Shown: positions 1-12,278, counted from the stretch's first letter. The stretch: DNA of 64,000 nt from Bimastos eiseni (GCA_959347315.1 OY365810.1:8775647-8839646), one strand, 5' to 3'. Notes: generated by a model not told the origin, from the sequence alone. A program made the numbers and translations.

Positions 1-3000
1 AAACAGAGATGTGGGACGAACGAGATAGTCGAGATATTTGTCTAGCCGCTGCATAAATAACAGACTGAAGCGGAGAGAGCATCTTCGAAGACACACCAAG
101 ATTTAAAATTTATGGATTCTGGAACAGAAAAGGGCATGGACTAGAGACATAGGATGAGATGGGGCGTCGGATTGCCATAACCCGCCTCAGGTTGAAGTAG
201 GAAGATTGCGTGAGATTGCAATAATGTTTACAATGATGAGCGCGCTGTTCGTAACAATGTCAAGGTTTAGAACACTATACAGTGTAGAGTGAAAAGTAAA
301 GATAGGGAATTTCTCTGTTAGATGCTGTTGGCGATTGCCGAACCAGACGAACTCGCATCTTATTTTGGAGAGTCGATTGTAGGACATTCAGTAGTGCAAG
401 TCGATAGAGAAAGAGCATCAAATCAGCCAGTACAAGCAAGCTGGGCAGGGGTGGACAATGAACAAGAGGATGAACATCGTATGCACTGAGATAAACTGTT
501 GGCGAGCGCTTAGAGAATATGACTGGAATATGGCTGGAATAGATTCCAGTGAGTTCCTGAGCCCACACAGATAGTACTGTAGGATCGGAACCAGAGAAAA
601 AGAAGTATCTGCTGCCACAGAAGGTGTTGGACGTTGCAGTAAAATGTCATGGTCTGCCATTTCATAGGCGGCAGAAACATCGAGCAGAGACTACAGTGTC
701 AGTGAGCTCTATTCATTCGACTCCTGTCAAACTCGTAATCATCTGCTATGTCGGCCTACATGTAATAGTAATACTGATGTGCACCTGTCGGTATGGACCA
801 ATAAACGAATATCATTGTTATTAATAAAAATAATTAGAACTCATCTGCAGCTAGCATAATCTCTGCATTGAATTATAAGGTCTCACTGATTTAGAACGAA
901 TTAATTGATCCATTGGACTCAGGATCCTGCAAATATGAATGGCCTACTACATCTTCGATTTAAAATGCGATGGTCAGTTAAAGCAAATCTTGAGAATTGT
1001 TCTTAGTGAGGAATTAAAAAAAGAAATTGTCAGTAAGAAACACGTTTGGTCGTTTTTCGTTTTTCGTAGGTCGAGTATAATTTTGGCTCTTTTCAATAAA
1101 TGAAATTTGAAAGAATGTGTGTTCACTTTTATTTAACAATTATCGCTAATGCTGATTACTAATTTAACTAAAGTTCAAGAAATTATAATCATGTTTCCTC
1201 CTACTTAGGCCTACATGTAAGTAGACATAGGGCCTACTTTGGCCCATACTTTGAACAACACCAAATAAAATTTAAGGTTGCGGAATTTGAGAGTGAAGAA
1301 ATGTTAGAGTGGAAGAGATGCATTTGACGCTTGTGAACAGTTCTGTGTTCAACTATCAATTCAAGGAATTAAATACACGTATATTATGGAGAGTAGGTCT
1401 TCTTCTAATCTTCTATGCAGTGTGTTTTAGAGAAAATTGTAACTATTCAACAAACAACAGGACCAACTCAGCTTATTTGGGGTATATTCTCTTATAATTA
1501 TATAGAATTCATGTATAATACCATATAGACCACATGTTCAGCGTGGCATGTATCAGTATACATAAGAAACCCATTAGGAACATTTTCATTATAATATTAT
1601 GTCTTACAACCAATCCAGCACACGCATACGTTGACCCAACATTAGACCAGCGGTTTTTGGCTTTATCACACGACGGTTAGGTTTCACTATTTGATTTTAC
1701 GTGACGATCAATTAATTATATTGATTTTTATGATCTACGTCTAGATGGCTGACACCGCGGTGGGAGGATGGAAACAAATGATAAATGACCTCAATTTATG
1801 GCAAAATAGACTCAATCCCAGGGATGGGCAATATCTTGAATTTTATAACTGTAACACCTATTTTATATGTCGACATTTCCCCCTTGCCCTTCGCCTCCTC
1901 ATCCCTTTAATCCCCTCCTACTTCTTCCCTCTTTACTCCTCCAACTTCCTAACAATTAAGTCCTACTTCCCTTCCGCTTCCTACTCACCCCATCCTAGTT
2001 CGCCTACTCTTCGGTCTCCTGCCAATCATTTCCCATACCCCGTCCCCTGCCCTTCTTATATCATACCATCGTCCCCATTACAATAAGTTGCATTGTTCCA
2101 TCTGGCAAGTTGCAACATGCAAGAAACGTTTCGTCAGTTCAGCTGCAGGAAACCAATCCATGCAGATCTTCAATATTGATGATAATTAAAGACCTATTCG
2201 TTTATTGGAGTATATGTTGATATACCGCAACAAATTACAGGCAACCAATCAGACATAATTTATAAACTCTTAAATGCGTGTTTCTCCTAACATAAAATTT
2301 CCCGTATTTCAGAAAGACTCCAGTGCATGCGTTTCAGAAAAAGTTATGCTTGAGCTAAATCAATAAATCAATTGACACGACTTGACAATATATAGGCCTA
2401 TTATACTTGTTATATGCGCTGTTCAAAGAGCATTCTCGATGTAAGTTCAGCGAATCTGAAACGAATGGAATTAGTCAACTCAGGTAGTTTTCTCATTAAT
2501 GCTGTTTCTTTGCAACAACAAAAGATGAAACTTAGTGGTGATTATAACTTCTAATCGTATGGTCTGCTAGTCATAGGCCTATATGATACGTTTATGATAA
2601 CTTCTAAATACTTCAGCCTGTAGGACTAATATTCTCTGTGCACCTACCTAATCGCATAATTAAGATATCAAATCAGTGTAAGCCATTACAGCGGTAAATC
2701 CCGACTATTTAAGAATGGGAAACCCCGAATATATTTAGCATTTTATTGTGCTTCCGCAATAGTGAAACCAAGATGTTGTCACTAATTATTTATCAGTAAG
2801 TGAAAAACAATTGCAAACTCCTAGTTGTACAGAAGTGCAAAGATAATGCTACATGTATAATGATATTTGCCAGTTACTCGAACCTAATGAAATGTGTAGC
2901 AGCTTCAGACAACAGCACAAGAATCGTCCGTCTACCTGAAAACTGGTATCACTATCTTTCCTGAACTTGCACCATGCAACTATTTCTGAGTTCCAGTATG

Positions 3001-3455
3001 TTCTTGAGATTTGGTCATGCAGCTTTCTTCATGTTGAACACTTTGGCCTCGTGTTGCAGCTTAGGCGTTGCAAGTTCCTGGTTATTATGGGCAATTCTCT
3101 TGTTGGTTCTGCTCAATCACGCCTTAAGGACTTTTGCATTTCAGTTTCCTCAGACCTAGGTCGTCCTGACACACGTGTACTCCTGACTTTCCCCCGTATG
3201 CATACAGCTACAGGGTATGCCTGCTTCTGTAGTGGACCTAGTGGTGCCTATATTGGGCATACCATCCGGAATCATCCCTCACGAGAGCTGCTCACTTTAT
3301 CCATTCCCTGTTTCGCTAGCGCCTAAAGAAGTAGTTAGGTGAATGAGATACTAAAGATCAACAATAGTTTTCTCGATTGCTGGGCACCAAAAGTACAGAT
3401 AGGCAAGATTTTTCATTTCATGACCATCATAAACTGAATACCAGCAACAATTGGA
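1..3455. other. Spacer upstream of gene A, no supported gene
   Basis: No open frame here shows a recognisable domain or splice pattern. Short frames on both strands (for example 1745-2086 and 2967-3326) have low-complexity composition and no family resemblance. A possible retroelement 3' tail is seen near 800-830, where an AATAAA-like word is followed by TTATTAATAAA. TAGGCCTA words occur near 1207, 1230, 2393 and 2576. The promoter and any untranslated first exon of gene A probably lie in the last 1-2 kb, because a splice-acceptor-like site (ending about 3398) precedes its start exon. Confidence 0.5.
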
Positions 3456-3468
3456 ATGTCATCTTTCA
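3456..3468 (+). CDS. Gene A start micro-exon (13 coding nt)
   Basis: ATG plus three codons and one base, followed directly by a GTAAG donor. I chose this start because genes B, C and D have the same structure at the same relative place (ATG, two codons, TC-rich codon, A, then GTAAG or GTGAG), each preceded by a similar purine/CAACAA stretch and an acceptor-like CAG. The split codon joins the CARD exon as Ser. The longer open frame that runs into the CARD from 4354 is intron read-through. Confidence 0.7.
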
Positions 3469-6400
3469 GTAAGATCTCTTATATTGGTTTAGATCTAGAT
3501 AACTGTAACTAAGAAGTAAATAAAATACACGGCTGCTCGCAGAGTTGACTTCTGATCGGTTACGTCCAGTAGCTCAAAATAATATGCGTTTTAACTTGAA
3601 TTTTTAAAATATATTTTTATGTGAGTCATTCATACTGTCCTTTTCTAGAAAGTCTTTTTCTAGAGCACACAAGGGGACACCGTGACACCCCGATCCAGAC
3701 AATTGTCGAATAAGCATTAGATAAGACCAAGCTTTCCATTAATGCTCTGCATGAATTTTCAGGCTGCATAACCGGACCAGCAAGATCTACATTGCTTGAA
3801 TGCTTATGGTTTTCCAATAACATTGCGTATACTTGGTAGACATTGGCAAATATTAACAGATTACTATAGAGAAGTTACTATTAGAACAACCACTTGAGCT
3901 AGCCTAACTTGCTGCAGATCTCTTACTCCCTCATCATTATCTCTTCTTACTCCCTTTTGTATTCCATTGCTGTTCCCGCCTTTTCTGTTTTCCTATGAAC
4001 AAAAGCTGCGTGCGTGTATGTCTCAGCTTTGACTGTTAAGTAATTCTGTGAAATAAGTGGAAATAAAATAATTTATGACGGACGGTCATACAGACAGACC
4101 ATATGGACGCAGTCAGTCACACCGATCCATTTATCTAGTTGTTCTCTATCACGTTAAAACGAAGGTTTTATTAATTTGAACATTGCTCACTATTTTCGTA
4201 GTCAAAGCGTATTGCATTTTTATAACGGGAAACATCATGTATACAATTATCATTTGCATCAAATACTGATGTATTCAGTAGAAAACTTATTAATAGACCT
4301 AAATCAATTCATAATTTGCACATGCATCCAGCCTACAATATAGCGTTATCTCTATGAAATTATTAAAAAATACGAAACCGATTTTAATTGAAGAAAGGGA
4401 CTTAGATGGACGATGTAGGCTATGTCTTCAAGATGTTCGTAGGCCTATCTGCAAAAATGTTCTCCCGGTATATCTTGCATCAGGTTTCCTCACAAATGAT
4501 GAGGTGAAGCATCGGATATTAAACCTCTACGCTGTCTTTGTGTCCGATGTTGAACCCGATCGACTCTGTGATTGGCTGGTGCAAGAACACGTGATCTCTA
4601 TTGAACAAAATCAAAGGATCCGCCACAACAATCCTATAGCATCAGACAGATGTCGAGCTCTTCTCGACCATCTCTGCTCCATTAAGCATCCCAGAGCATT
4701 TCTTGTTGTACGACAAGCCTTGTTCAAAGATAATCACTACTTAATCGAATCCATCGACAACCAAGAATCGGAGACAAGAATCTCTTTGCAGCCGGAGAAA
4801 CAATCCATTTTGCAAGGTTATTGTTCACATTTTCATATTAATATTTTTGATACATTACGAATGGCAAGACTCGAGTATCTTCGGATTCTAGGCCAATGAC
4901 TAATTAAGGAAACAAAGTCAAAGAGAAACGATTTTCATAAGAAGGATACATGTATGTATAATTGTAGACCCTCTGCGGATTTAGATATTGTGCGTTCCAA
5001 CTTTATGAGGATAGTCAAGCTCCTCACAGTGTAGAAAGACCCTTCAGCAAATCATAAAGTAAATTGCAGGTAGGCCAGCTGTAAATTCGACATTTTAGAA
5101 GTTCATCTTGTATACACCAGTGACCATCCATCACTTGCCATATAGTGCGTCATATAGACCTGTAAGTTTCAACATGAACATGAACCGTGCTGATTACTTT
5201 AGGTACTTTGTGAAAACATGATTAAGATTTACTTTTTGCGCGGTCGATTTGTATTTATGTTGATGATTACTGGAAGAGAAGGCGTATTCCATACATGCAC
5301 TGCTAATTTTCACATGTGATGCAATGATGCGTGCAAAGTAGAAATCAAGCTCTGTCCTGGATTAAACTACCGCTCTTAGTGACCTTTACGCAAGGAATAA
5401 ACAAGTATCGTTCTGCTCGATCGCTCATGACAAAATAATCATTTGATTATTAGGTTAAGACTTTCCTTTCTCAAACTGCCTATCCACCACCGTCTGCTGT
5501 TCTGTCTAAGTGGATTTACGTGAGCTGATAGCGATTTACTTTTGATGCGCTCTCGGTTGATAATAATGTGCACCCAACGCTTTTTGCGACGACAAAGGCA
5601 ACTTTTTGGAGTAATATTTGTAATTCAGGTTGTTAGTATAGGCCTACTTTTGCAGCCCACAATTGTTAATATTGTCCAAATGATTCAATTGTGATCATCG
5701 AAATTCAGTATTATTTATCGCTGCTTTATGACTTTAAAATAAAGTAAGATAAGGAGTCTATTCTTTCAAATGTTAAACAGCAAAGATCGAGGAGCTTGAG
5801 AATGATTTGAAGGCATATCGCTCTTCCAATGCACAACTTTGTAAAACAGAAGAAGACCTGAAGCAACGAGTGAATCAATTGGAAGCTGAATTATGTTCAG
5901 GTGTGTATGATCAGTGTGGTTCCAACAGCTTTGAGGTGATTCAGTGCTCAAATTCTTTTTGAAACGGTCATCAATTATTGATAAACTTTGAGGCTTTATA
6001 AAGGCGCTAAATTTACAAGTCTTTTTTGCCGCATGAAGGTTGGTTCATATGCCTGTATTCATTGCGGTCTCGTTCAATACATCAATCTTGTGTACACACA
6101 CACATAAAACACCTATTTTCAAAACAAGTTGTAGGCAGCACATCTTCTCAAAAGTCTCAAGAAACTTATTTCTAGTATATGGCGCCACAGCATACGTATA
6201 ATTCTAAAGTGAGTTTTATTTTGCTTAAAGATAAGCTCAAAATACAACAATTGGAGAAGCTTGGCGAGGACCAGAAGCGAACATGGGCAGCAGAAAAAGA
6301 ACGTCTACTGGAATGGCAGAAAGAACTCGAAACAAAACTTCGTATGGGTTCAAAAATGTTAACATTTCAGTTGAATATGAAGAACGTATCGTATAGGCCT

Positions 6401-9400
6401 AATTATGTTCATTTTGTTAGTCATCGTATGAGGATGATATCTAAGTGAGTGTATCTCGCAGCCACATCGTACATGTACCTTAATTTAGTTTCCTTGTTGC
6501 CAATATATTCATAAAGTAACAAAGCTCGCTCAATGCGTTCTCAATGGAATGATTTTGAATACAAAGAGGGCATCTTCAACGGCTCATGAATTTTTACGAT
6601 GCAAAGATAATCACTACTTACTCGAATCCATCGACAACCAGGAATCGGGGACAAGAATTCCTTTGCAACACGAGAAACAATCCGTTTTAGAAGATCATTG
6701 TTCATATTTTCATATTGATATTTTTAGGAGATAACGAATGGCTTCTATGTTAACGAATCAATAAGTAAATAATAGACGCAGATTGAATCAAAAGCTTTTC
6801 AAAAGCAGATATGTATATACTAGCAGATATGTCACACACTGATCAGTCTGGTAAATTAAAACTGGAAGAATGCCTGTCATCCATATATGCATGGTTCTGT
6901 TTCAATGGTTTGGCCATAAATCTAGACAAGTCTGAAGCAATTGTATTTGGCTCATGTCAACGCCTGCGTTCTTTCCCTATGCTCTCTAGCATTGAACTGG
7001 CGGACACTGCTGTGCTGCTTTCAGACTCTGTCAAAACACTTGGGGTTACCCTCGACAGTAAGCTCACATTTCGACCTCACATAACAGCCTGTGCAAATCT
7101 TGTTTATACCGAATCAGGGCAATACATCAGATAAGGTCGGCTCTAACCCAAAATATGTCTGAAACTATAGCCTGCTCACTTGTCTCCTCTCGCCTTTGTC
7201 GGTCTCTCAGACCTTGAACTCAAAAGGCTTCAACGTATCCAAAGTACGTTAGCTCGAGTAGTGCTACATGTCCCTCTACGAACATGCTCCTCTGCCCTAC
7301 TTCACCAGCTGCATTGGCTCCCTGTTGAATTCAGAATCAAATTTAAGCTAGCGTGTTTGACCTACAAAGCCATTATCACCAGTACACCTACCTATATTCA
7401 TGCTCTACTAACTCCTTACATTCCTCCTCGTTGCTTACGATCATCAAGTACAGGAGAATACAGGTTTTTTAGTTGAACAACGATGCAGAACAGTTATGGG
7501 CTCTCGTGCATTTCATGTCTCTGCTCCTAGGGAATGGAATCGACTGCCTCTTTGGCTTTCAAGGATTTGGAAATCTAATTGCATCTTCTCCTGGCGACTG
7601 ACTATCCGCGCCTCAGATTCAGATTTAGGTGTGACCTTGTGAGCGTTACAAATTTAATAATAATAATAATAATACCAGGCTTAGGAATTGCCAATCTAGT
7701 ACTGCCCTCTATCAAACCTGACGCCCATGGAGATCTATTTACGCACAAGGGATTAGTATCGTTCTGCTAAATCGCTCATTTCATTTAATTCTCAAGTTAA
7801 GACTTTCCTTTCTCTTATCCATCGTAGGCTGAATCTATTCTTTTTATTGACCTCATCACGATTTACTTTTGGTGCGCCATCGGATGATGCCATGCGTTTC
7901 AGTCGCCGTTGCAACAAAAACATTTTATTGAGGATTATATTTGATTCATTCATTCACTTCGAAAATTCATTCATTTGTTGTTTAGAGCATTGGTGTCTAT
8001 TCGAAGCCAATGATTGTATAATATTATTCAAATATTCCACTTATGATTTAAAATAAAGTATGATATGACGAGTTTACTCTTTCAAATTTTAAACCGTAAA
8101 GATTGGGGAGCTTGAAAATGACTTAATGCTCTATCGCTCTGCCAATATTCAACTTCGTAAACAAGAACAAGACCTGAAAAAACGAGTGTATCAGTTGGAA
8201 GCTGAATTACGGGCAGACAGGTATGTATGCCTAATGTGGCTCCTACTGCTTAGAGTTGTTCCGAAGGAAAAGCACGCTTCACATTGTCTATAGGACTCAA
8301 GAAACGAGAATCCAATGTTTGATTCTGTAGCTTCATTTCTAGTCAAAAAGGTTATTTTCTTTACAGAAAAGGACAAAGTACATCAACTGGAGAAGAGAAC
8401 ATTGGAAACAGATAAAGATCGTCTATTAAAGAGGCAGAAAGAGCTCACAACAAAACCTGATCAAGGTAGAAAACGTTAAAATCTCAGTTGAATGTGAAGA
8501 ACATGTCGTTAAATTACGTCCAATTTGTTAGTCATTGAGTGAGGCTAATATTTTGGTGAAGCTACGTGCGTTATTCTGCACTGTTGACGAAGCCCTCAAG
8601 GTAGGCTAATCAACATTGTTTCATGAGGACCGTATTGAGTAAACGCCGTCAACTTCTGAACAGGTTAGTTAAAAGGAAACTTCATTAGCGCAAATGGACA
8701 AAGGGTTCTCGACCAATAAGTTACTTACATTGTTCGGAAAAATGGAAGTTGGATCGATGAAATAATGCCTGCTAATCCAACTTCTCTTTCAGCAAGAATT
8801 ATTTTGATCAATACAACTTCTATTTATGCAAGAATTAGGGTCAATAATTCAAATTCAAGTTCAGCCAGCATCATTTCAAATTTATACTATGCATCGTCTA
8901 TTTAGGAAGAATTTATATCATCAATCAAACTTCTATTTAAGCAAGTATTATTATCATCAATAAAATGTTTTCCAGTTTTACTGTGTGTAGTTCGGCGAGG
9001 CATAACCTTACCTCCCTGAACCATTTGTCGTCAACAATTTGTCGGCGTCTCTATTGTCGGTGAATCATTTGACGTGACACGGGTTATAATAACGGTGATG
9101 AGAACAGATTAGCTTAGACTGTCGAGTCCAGATTAGATTACATCAGACTAGATTCCGAAAACTGCCTTTGATATAATTTGATAACGATTCCAAATTGGTT
9201 CCGTTATCTAAATATATCGTTTTTTTCAAAGCACAATTGTACATGTAGGCCTATATCTCTTGTCGATCATAAACTCTTCGTTTTTGATGGAATCGACGCA
9301 GTACATGCCTACTGGTCTATGTATAATGATCTTAGAAAGCAGCTTAATTATTTGTATACAACCACAAGCATTATTATATTCCAATAGAGTCCATAGTCTA

Positions 9401-11032
9401 TGTCATGATTATTACATTATTTTTGTTTTGGTATAGCAGACCTACATTCATAAATGTGTTGTATTGATTTGTGCTAAAGATAAAACCAAACTACATCAGC
9501 TGAAGGATGATTACAATAAACAGAAGAGAAGGTGGAAGGAAGAACACAAACGCCTTCTGAAAATCCAAAAAGAACTTGAAATTAAAGTTCGTGTAGGTAA
9601 GAAACGCTGAGCTCCGTTAAAATATGAATAATCGATTAAAAGTGCATTAGCCAACAATCAAGATTCACTTACCTGGCATGGTCTCTGTGTTGCTTGCCTA
9701 AGTGAAGTCGCGAGCTTCGCACACGTAATTCGACAGTTGCAACGATACAACTACATGTGTATGTGTAAACTTGCTCGTGAGGCGGGAAACTGATCAGCTG
9801 ATGTTCACGAGCGATTTTCACATAAAATGTTTTAGAGATAGAATACAGATAGAGAGCATAAGAGAGAGTGAAAGAGATCGAGAGAGATGTGGATAGAAAC
9901 ATAGAAGATAGAAAGATAGAAAAATGGATGGATGGATAGATAGACAGATAGATAAATGGATAGATGGATGGATGGATTGATGGATGGATGGATGGAGTAT
10001 TGATTTTTTGAGTTAGCCTGAGGAACAGTTGATATCAAAGATAATTCTCTATGAGGAAACACAGCTTATCACATTCAATAAAAAATAAATAAACTATATT
10101 AAAATCGATATATGTAATAAGTTTACAGTCTGCTTGTTTTTTTTAAAGAAAACATTCCACAAGAATGCAAATCGGATTTAGGTTTTGTTCAGACGATTGT
10201 TCCAAAATCTGGAAATGATAATAAATCGATCTGTGGTTTAGCGATCATAGACAGAGAAATATTTATTGTGTTTGACGAATGGTCCGAAGTTGAAGTTTAC
10301 AATGTTTTAAGTTTAACTTTCAATCAAAAATGGCGATTGAAGGAATTGATTGATCCAAATGAAATGGCATCCTGCAACAGAAATAAATGCCTCTACATCA
10401 TTGATAACAAAGTCCGAGGTCAGTCAAAGGAAATGTTGAGAGTTGATCCAAATGGAAAACTGATAAAGCGTTGGTCAACTGGACCTGATACTGGATGGGG
10501 TCTATCTGTTACAAATGAATCTAATGTCATTTTAACGGTCTCTGAGAAAGACAAAGTAATTGAGTATTCGCCAGCTGGACAGTTGATCCGTGAAATAAAT
10601 CTATCATATGTTGCAGGTATTCGTAATCCAAAGCATGTCATAAAACTGTTCAATGGTCATTTCCTTGTCAGTCATGGCTTAAGAGAGAGCGAAATGCGTG
10701 GAGTGTGTGTAGTGGGTGAAGATGGAGAGCTTAAGAAGTCATTCAGAGGAAAATGTGGATCAAAAACCGAAAAATTGAATCTTCCAACCCATTTGTCTGT
10801 TGATGAAAATGGATTCGTGATGGTTGCAGATCAACTGGATAGTCGAGTTTTGTTATTGGATCAAGATTTAGAATTCATAGGAGAAGTTCTTTCAATAGCA
10901 TACGGATTACGACGTTTAAGGAGGATTCTTTTGGATGAGTCCAGTGGTCGACTGTTTGTGGCTGATAACGATTGGAACCCTGAGAGGAAAATAGCCAAAA
11001 ACGGACGACTTTCAATTTTATATTTTCAATGA
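3456..11032 (+). CDS. Gene A: CARD - coiled coil - NHL propeller protein
   Basis: Proposed exons are 3456-3468 (ATG TCA TCT TTC A), 4484-4816 (CARD), 5781-5900 and 6231-6347 (coiled coil), 8367-8465 (duplicated coiled coil), 9480-9596 (coiled coil) and 10149-11032 (NHL). All junctions are AG..GT and phase 1. With all of these exons the frame is 561 codons including stop, and no stop arises at any join. CARDs are death-fold domains that bind other CARDs in apoptotic and inflammatory signalling, and NHL propellers bind protein or RNA. The product is probably cytosolic, since no signal peptide or membrane segment is seen. The gene contains an internal duplication (about 4723-6520 copied at about 6595-8560), so it is the most rearranged of the four. 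Function is inferred from domains only. The exon model is manual and lacks transcript support. Confidence 0.8.
4484..4816 (+). CDS. Gene A CARD exon
   Basis: The exon is 333 nt, phase 1 to phase 1, with acceptor TTGCATCAG and donor CAAG|GTTATT. It reads FLTNDEVKHRI, then SDVEPDRLCDWLVQ, DRCRALLDHL and a final HYLIESIDNQ. The hydrophobic spacing and the D-R-L-x-D-x-L, I-x-x-x-Q, D-R-x-R-x-L-L and P-x-x-F blocks fit a six-helix caspase recruitment domain. Genes B-D have Trp in the DQWxRI block where this copy has Asn (EQNQRI). The open frame upstream from 4354 lies in the intron. Confidence 0.85.
5781..6347 (+). CDS. Gene A coiled-coil exons 1 and 2
   Basis: The two exons are 5781-5900 (120 nt, KIEELENDLKAYR to VNQLEAELCS) and 6231-6347 (117 nt, KLKIQQLEKLGED to LLEWQKELETKL). 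Both are phase 1-1, acceptors follow AAACAG and CTTAAAG, and donors are GTGTGT and GTTCAA. Heptad-like Leu/Ile spacing with Glu/Lys flanks predicts a parallel coiled coil that could multimerise the CARD and the propeller. Equivalent exons of identical length occur in genes B and D. Confidence 0.8.
6595..6732 (+). pseudogene. Decayed second CARD fragment in gene A
   Basis: Only the last third of a CARD exon remains (DNHYLLESIDNQESGTRI), very close to 4730-4870 in both coding and following intron sequence. The CAAG|GTTATT donor of the first copy reads GAAGATCATT here, so the splice donor is gone, and the 5' two thirds with its acceptor are missing. It marks the left part of the second unit of the internal duplication. 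Confidence 0.75.
6799..7676 (+). mobile_element. 5'-truncated LINE fragment (CR1/L2/jockey-group reverse transcriptase, C-terminal part)
   Basis: Translated pieces read WFCFNGLAINLDKSEAIVFG, then VKTLGVTLDSKLTFRPHI, then LQRIQSTLARVVLH and LHWLPVEFRIKFKLACLTYK. These are characteristic of the reverse-transcriptase thumb and C-terminal region of CR1/L2/jockey-group non-LTR elements. The frame is broken by stops near 7132 and between 7135 and 7180, and the element ends in a short (AAT)n tail at about 7653-7675. It sits inside the second unit of the gene A duplication and is absent from the first, so it was inserted after the duplication. The element is dead and 5'-truncated. Confidence 0.85.
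8097..8220 (+). pseudogene. Decayed duplicate of coiled-coil exon 1 in gene A
   Basis: It aligns along its whole length with exon 5781-5900 (IGELENDLMLYRSANIQL to VYQLEAELRAD). The expected acceptor AAACAG reads AAACCG, so the AG is lost. At the other end the donor is displaced by four bases (GCAGACAG|GTATGT against GCAG|GTATGT), which changes the phase. The internal reading frame is still open. I expect this exon to be skipped. Confidence 0.7.
8367..8465 (+). CDS. Gene A duplicated coiled-coil exon 2, still splice-competent
   Basis: This is the duplicate of exon 6231-6347, reduced to 99 nt. It reads KDKVHQLEKRTLETDKDRLL and then KRQKELTTKPDQG. Acceptor TTTACAG and donor CAAG|GTAGAA are intact and the phase is 1-1, so inclusion or skipping both keep the gene frame. 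Surrounding intron sequence also matches the first copy (6350-6445 with 8466-8560). Whether it is used is unknown. Confidence 0.6.
8745..9080. mobile_element. Foldback/TU-like element 1 (35-bp inner module, 15-bp outer repeats)
   Basis: The inner part holds four degenerate copies of a ~35-bp unit containing words like CAACTTCTATTTA followed by GCAAGAATTATT. The right end (about 9020-9080) is a run of about four 15-bp units sharing ATTTGTCG or CGTCAA words. No coding sequence is present. It lies in a gene A intron. The left terminal array is not clear. Confidence 0.5.
9480..9596 (+). CDS. Gene A coiled-coil exon 3
   Basis: The exon is 117 nt, phase 1-1, acceptor GCTAAAG and donor GTAAGAA. It reads KTKLHQLKDDYNKQKRRWKE and then HKRLLKIQKELEIKVRVG. 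It is a paralogue of exon 6231-6347 and of the exons at 25474-25590 and 45685-45801, and shares the K-x-x-W-x-x-E/D-x-x-R-L-L core. It is followed by the NHL exon. Confidence 0.8.
9903..9998. repeat. GATG/GATA microsatellite
   Basis: Interrupted tetranucleotide run of GGAT and GATA units in the last gene A intron, next to a GA-rich stretch (9840-9900). Frames read through it on the minus strand give YLSIHPSIN-type simple sequence and are not genes. Confidence 0.9.
10149..11032 (+). CDS. Gene A NHL propeller exon
   Basis: A single 884-nt terminal exon, acceptor after TTTTTTTAAAG, stop TGA at 11030-11032. It encodes about six blades. Landmark pieces are SICGLAIIDREIF, NEMASCNRNKCLYIIDN, LRVDPNGKLIKRWSTG, VIEYSPAGQLIREINL, GELKKSFRGKCG, LSVDENGFVMVADQ and ILLDESSGRLFVADND. 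The repeating 'G...hVaD..N.RV.hhd.dg' pattern is the NHL signature. The last 30 nt of the intron match gene B (AATAAGTTTACAGTCTG), so the A and B propeller exons are probably the closest pair. The SFGG of B-D is changed to SFRG here. Confidence 0.88.
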
Positions 11033-12278
11033 CATCGAATATTTTACTTTTAACCAAGAAGTAATTTGAGCTTAAATTCATCTTGTTAGATTCCTCATCT
11101 TTTCATTCGATTGCTGTGAATGATGATGCGTGGCTTACATCAATACAATATCTGTTGTTAATAGCCTTAGGCTATAGGCCCCTATACCATTTATATGATC
11201 TATCTTTAGTTACATGTACATTCGATCGTTTCTTTTTGTTATACATTAGATAACGTCATTTAGTTTATGGTGTAACGACGTTGCGTCTATTTTCTATTCG
11301 TGCTTCTATGAAGTCATTGTGCATTTTATTTGTCTACATCCCAGTTTTAATCAAATTAATATTTTAATGTCGCTTTACGTCATTTTCTGAGCCTACGTTT
11401 CACTGTTCAAACTTGTTTCAAATTAATCATCCTTATCACCATTATCATCCAATCTTTGATTACTGATTTCAATTCGATCGGAATTTAATCCATTGAAAAA
11501 TAATTCGATACAGGTCTATCGCATTTAGAGTAGAACCCTGCAAAGTAAATATAAAACTGACTGCATTGTGTATTGTGTCCATAAATTAGCATAGCACCAT
11601 CCAGAAACGCTCCCAAATAAAAGAAAGTGGTATTGATAACAAATGTGTAATTGACCCATCACTTAATAAGTAGGAGAGTGTCATAACCTCATAGAAGACA
11701 GCTGGTTCCATGGTGCAGGGACAATGGGCACAGCTTGTTTCAAGCCATGCCATCACTGTCTCAAAGGACAAAGAGATAGGCCTAATGCCAGCCAAATGAG
11801 CGGAGCGGGCGAAGAGAAGATTTGCACAGAGGACGACAGACGGATGAACTTGGGATCTTAGCCAATACACAAAGTTAGGATTGCAATTTGCCAATGAACA
11901 GAGTAAAAACAAGGAAACCAGAAACAAATCAAAGAAATCGAATAAAGGGCCGTCCACAAATGACGTCACTCACCTAAGGGCTGGGGCAGCACATTTGAGA
12001 GTATTTGTGACGAGGGTTCTAAGAAATGTGATGTCGCATCATCCCATCAAACTTCCCTACGCACAATTTTTAGTTAAATGTCACTTAATTTAAGTAGTTC
12101 CACTGAACTCGCAGTTATTGTAACCGCAATTTGGCAACACTAATTATGAATTTTTTAATATTTCGTGATGGATATCAATTGTGGAGTTTTTTTAAACGAG
12201 GCAGCCACTATGAAACGAACAAGCGGGATTCAGTTGTACCGTCCAAACGCACCGTGGTTGTAATCGCAAACGAAGCAA
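11033..12278. other. Spacer after gene A, no supported gene
   Basis: 3' flank of gene A followed by repeat-like DNA. No canonical AATAAA is obvious close to the stop. The stretch about 11780-12010 includes GGGCCGTCCACAAATGACG, a word I associate with interspersed repeats, so this block may be an old transposon. A 127-codon minus frame (11586-11969) has no recognisable domain and is not called. Confidence 0.4.

Noticed and set aside
2967..3326. 119-residue plus-strand frame upstream of gene A
   Set aside because: No family resemblance, no splice context, and an overlapping frame of similar quality in another register.
4354..4483. Upstream extension of the gene A CARD frame to an ATG at 4354
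   Set aside because: The extra residues have no match in genes B-D, and all four copies have an acceptor at the same CARD position plus a conserved start micro-exon further upstream.
6549..6734. A second CARD protein
   Set aside because: Only the last third of the domain is present, with no acceptor and no donor. It is a duplication relic.
10420..10653. Minus-strand frames opposite the NHL exons (also near 28084, 50260)
   Set aside because: They recur only because the paralogous sense exons are similar. Composition is that of antisense shadows.
11586..11969. 127-residue minus-strand frame
   Set aside because: No recognisable domain, and it overlaps a repeat-like block containing GGGCCGTCCACAAATGACG.
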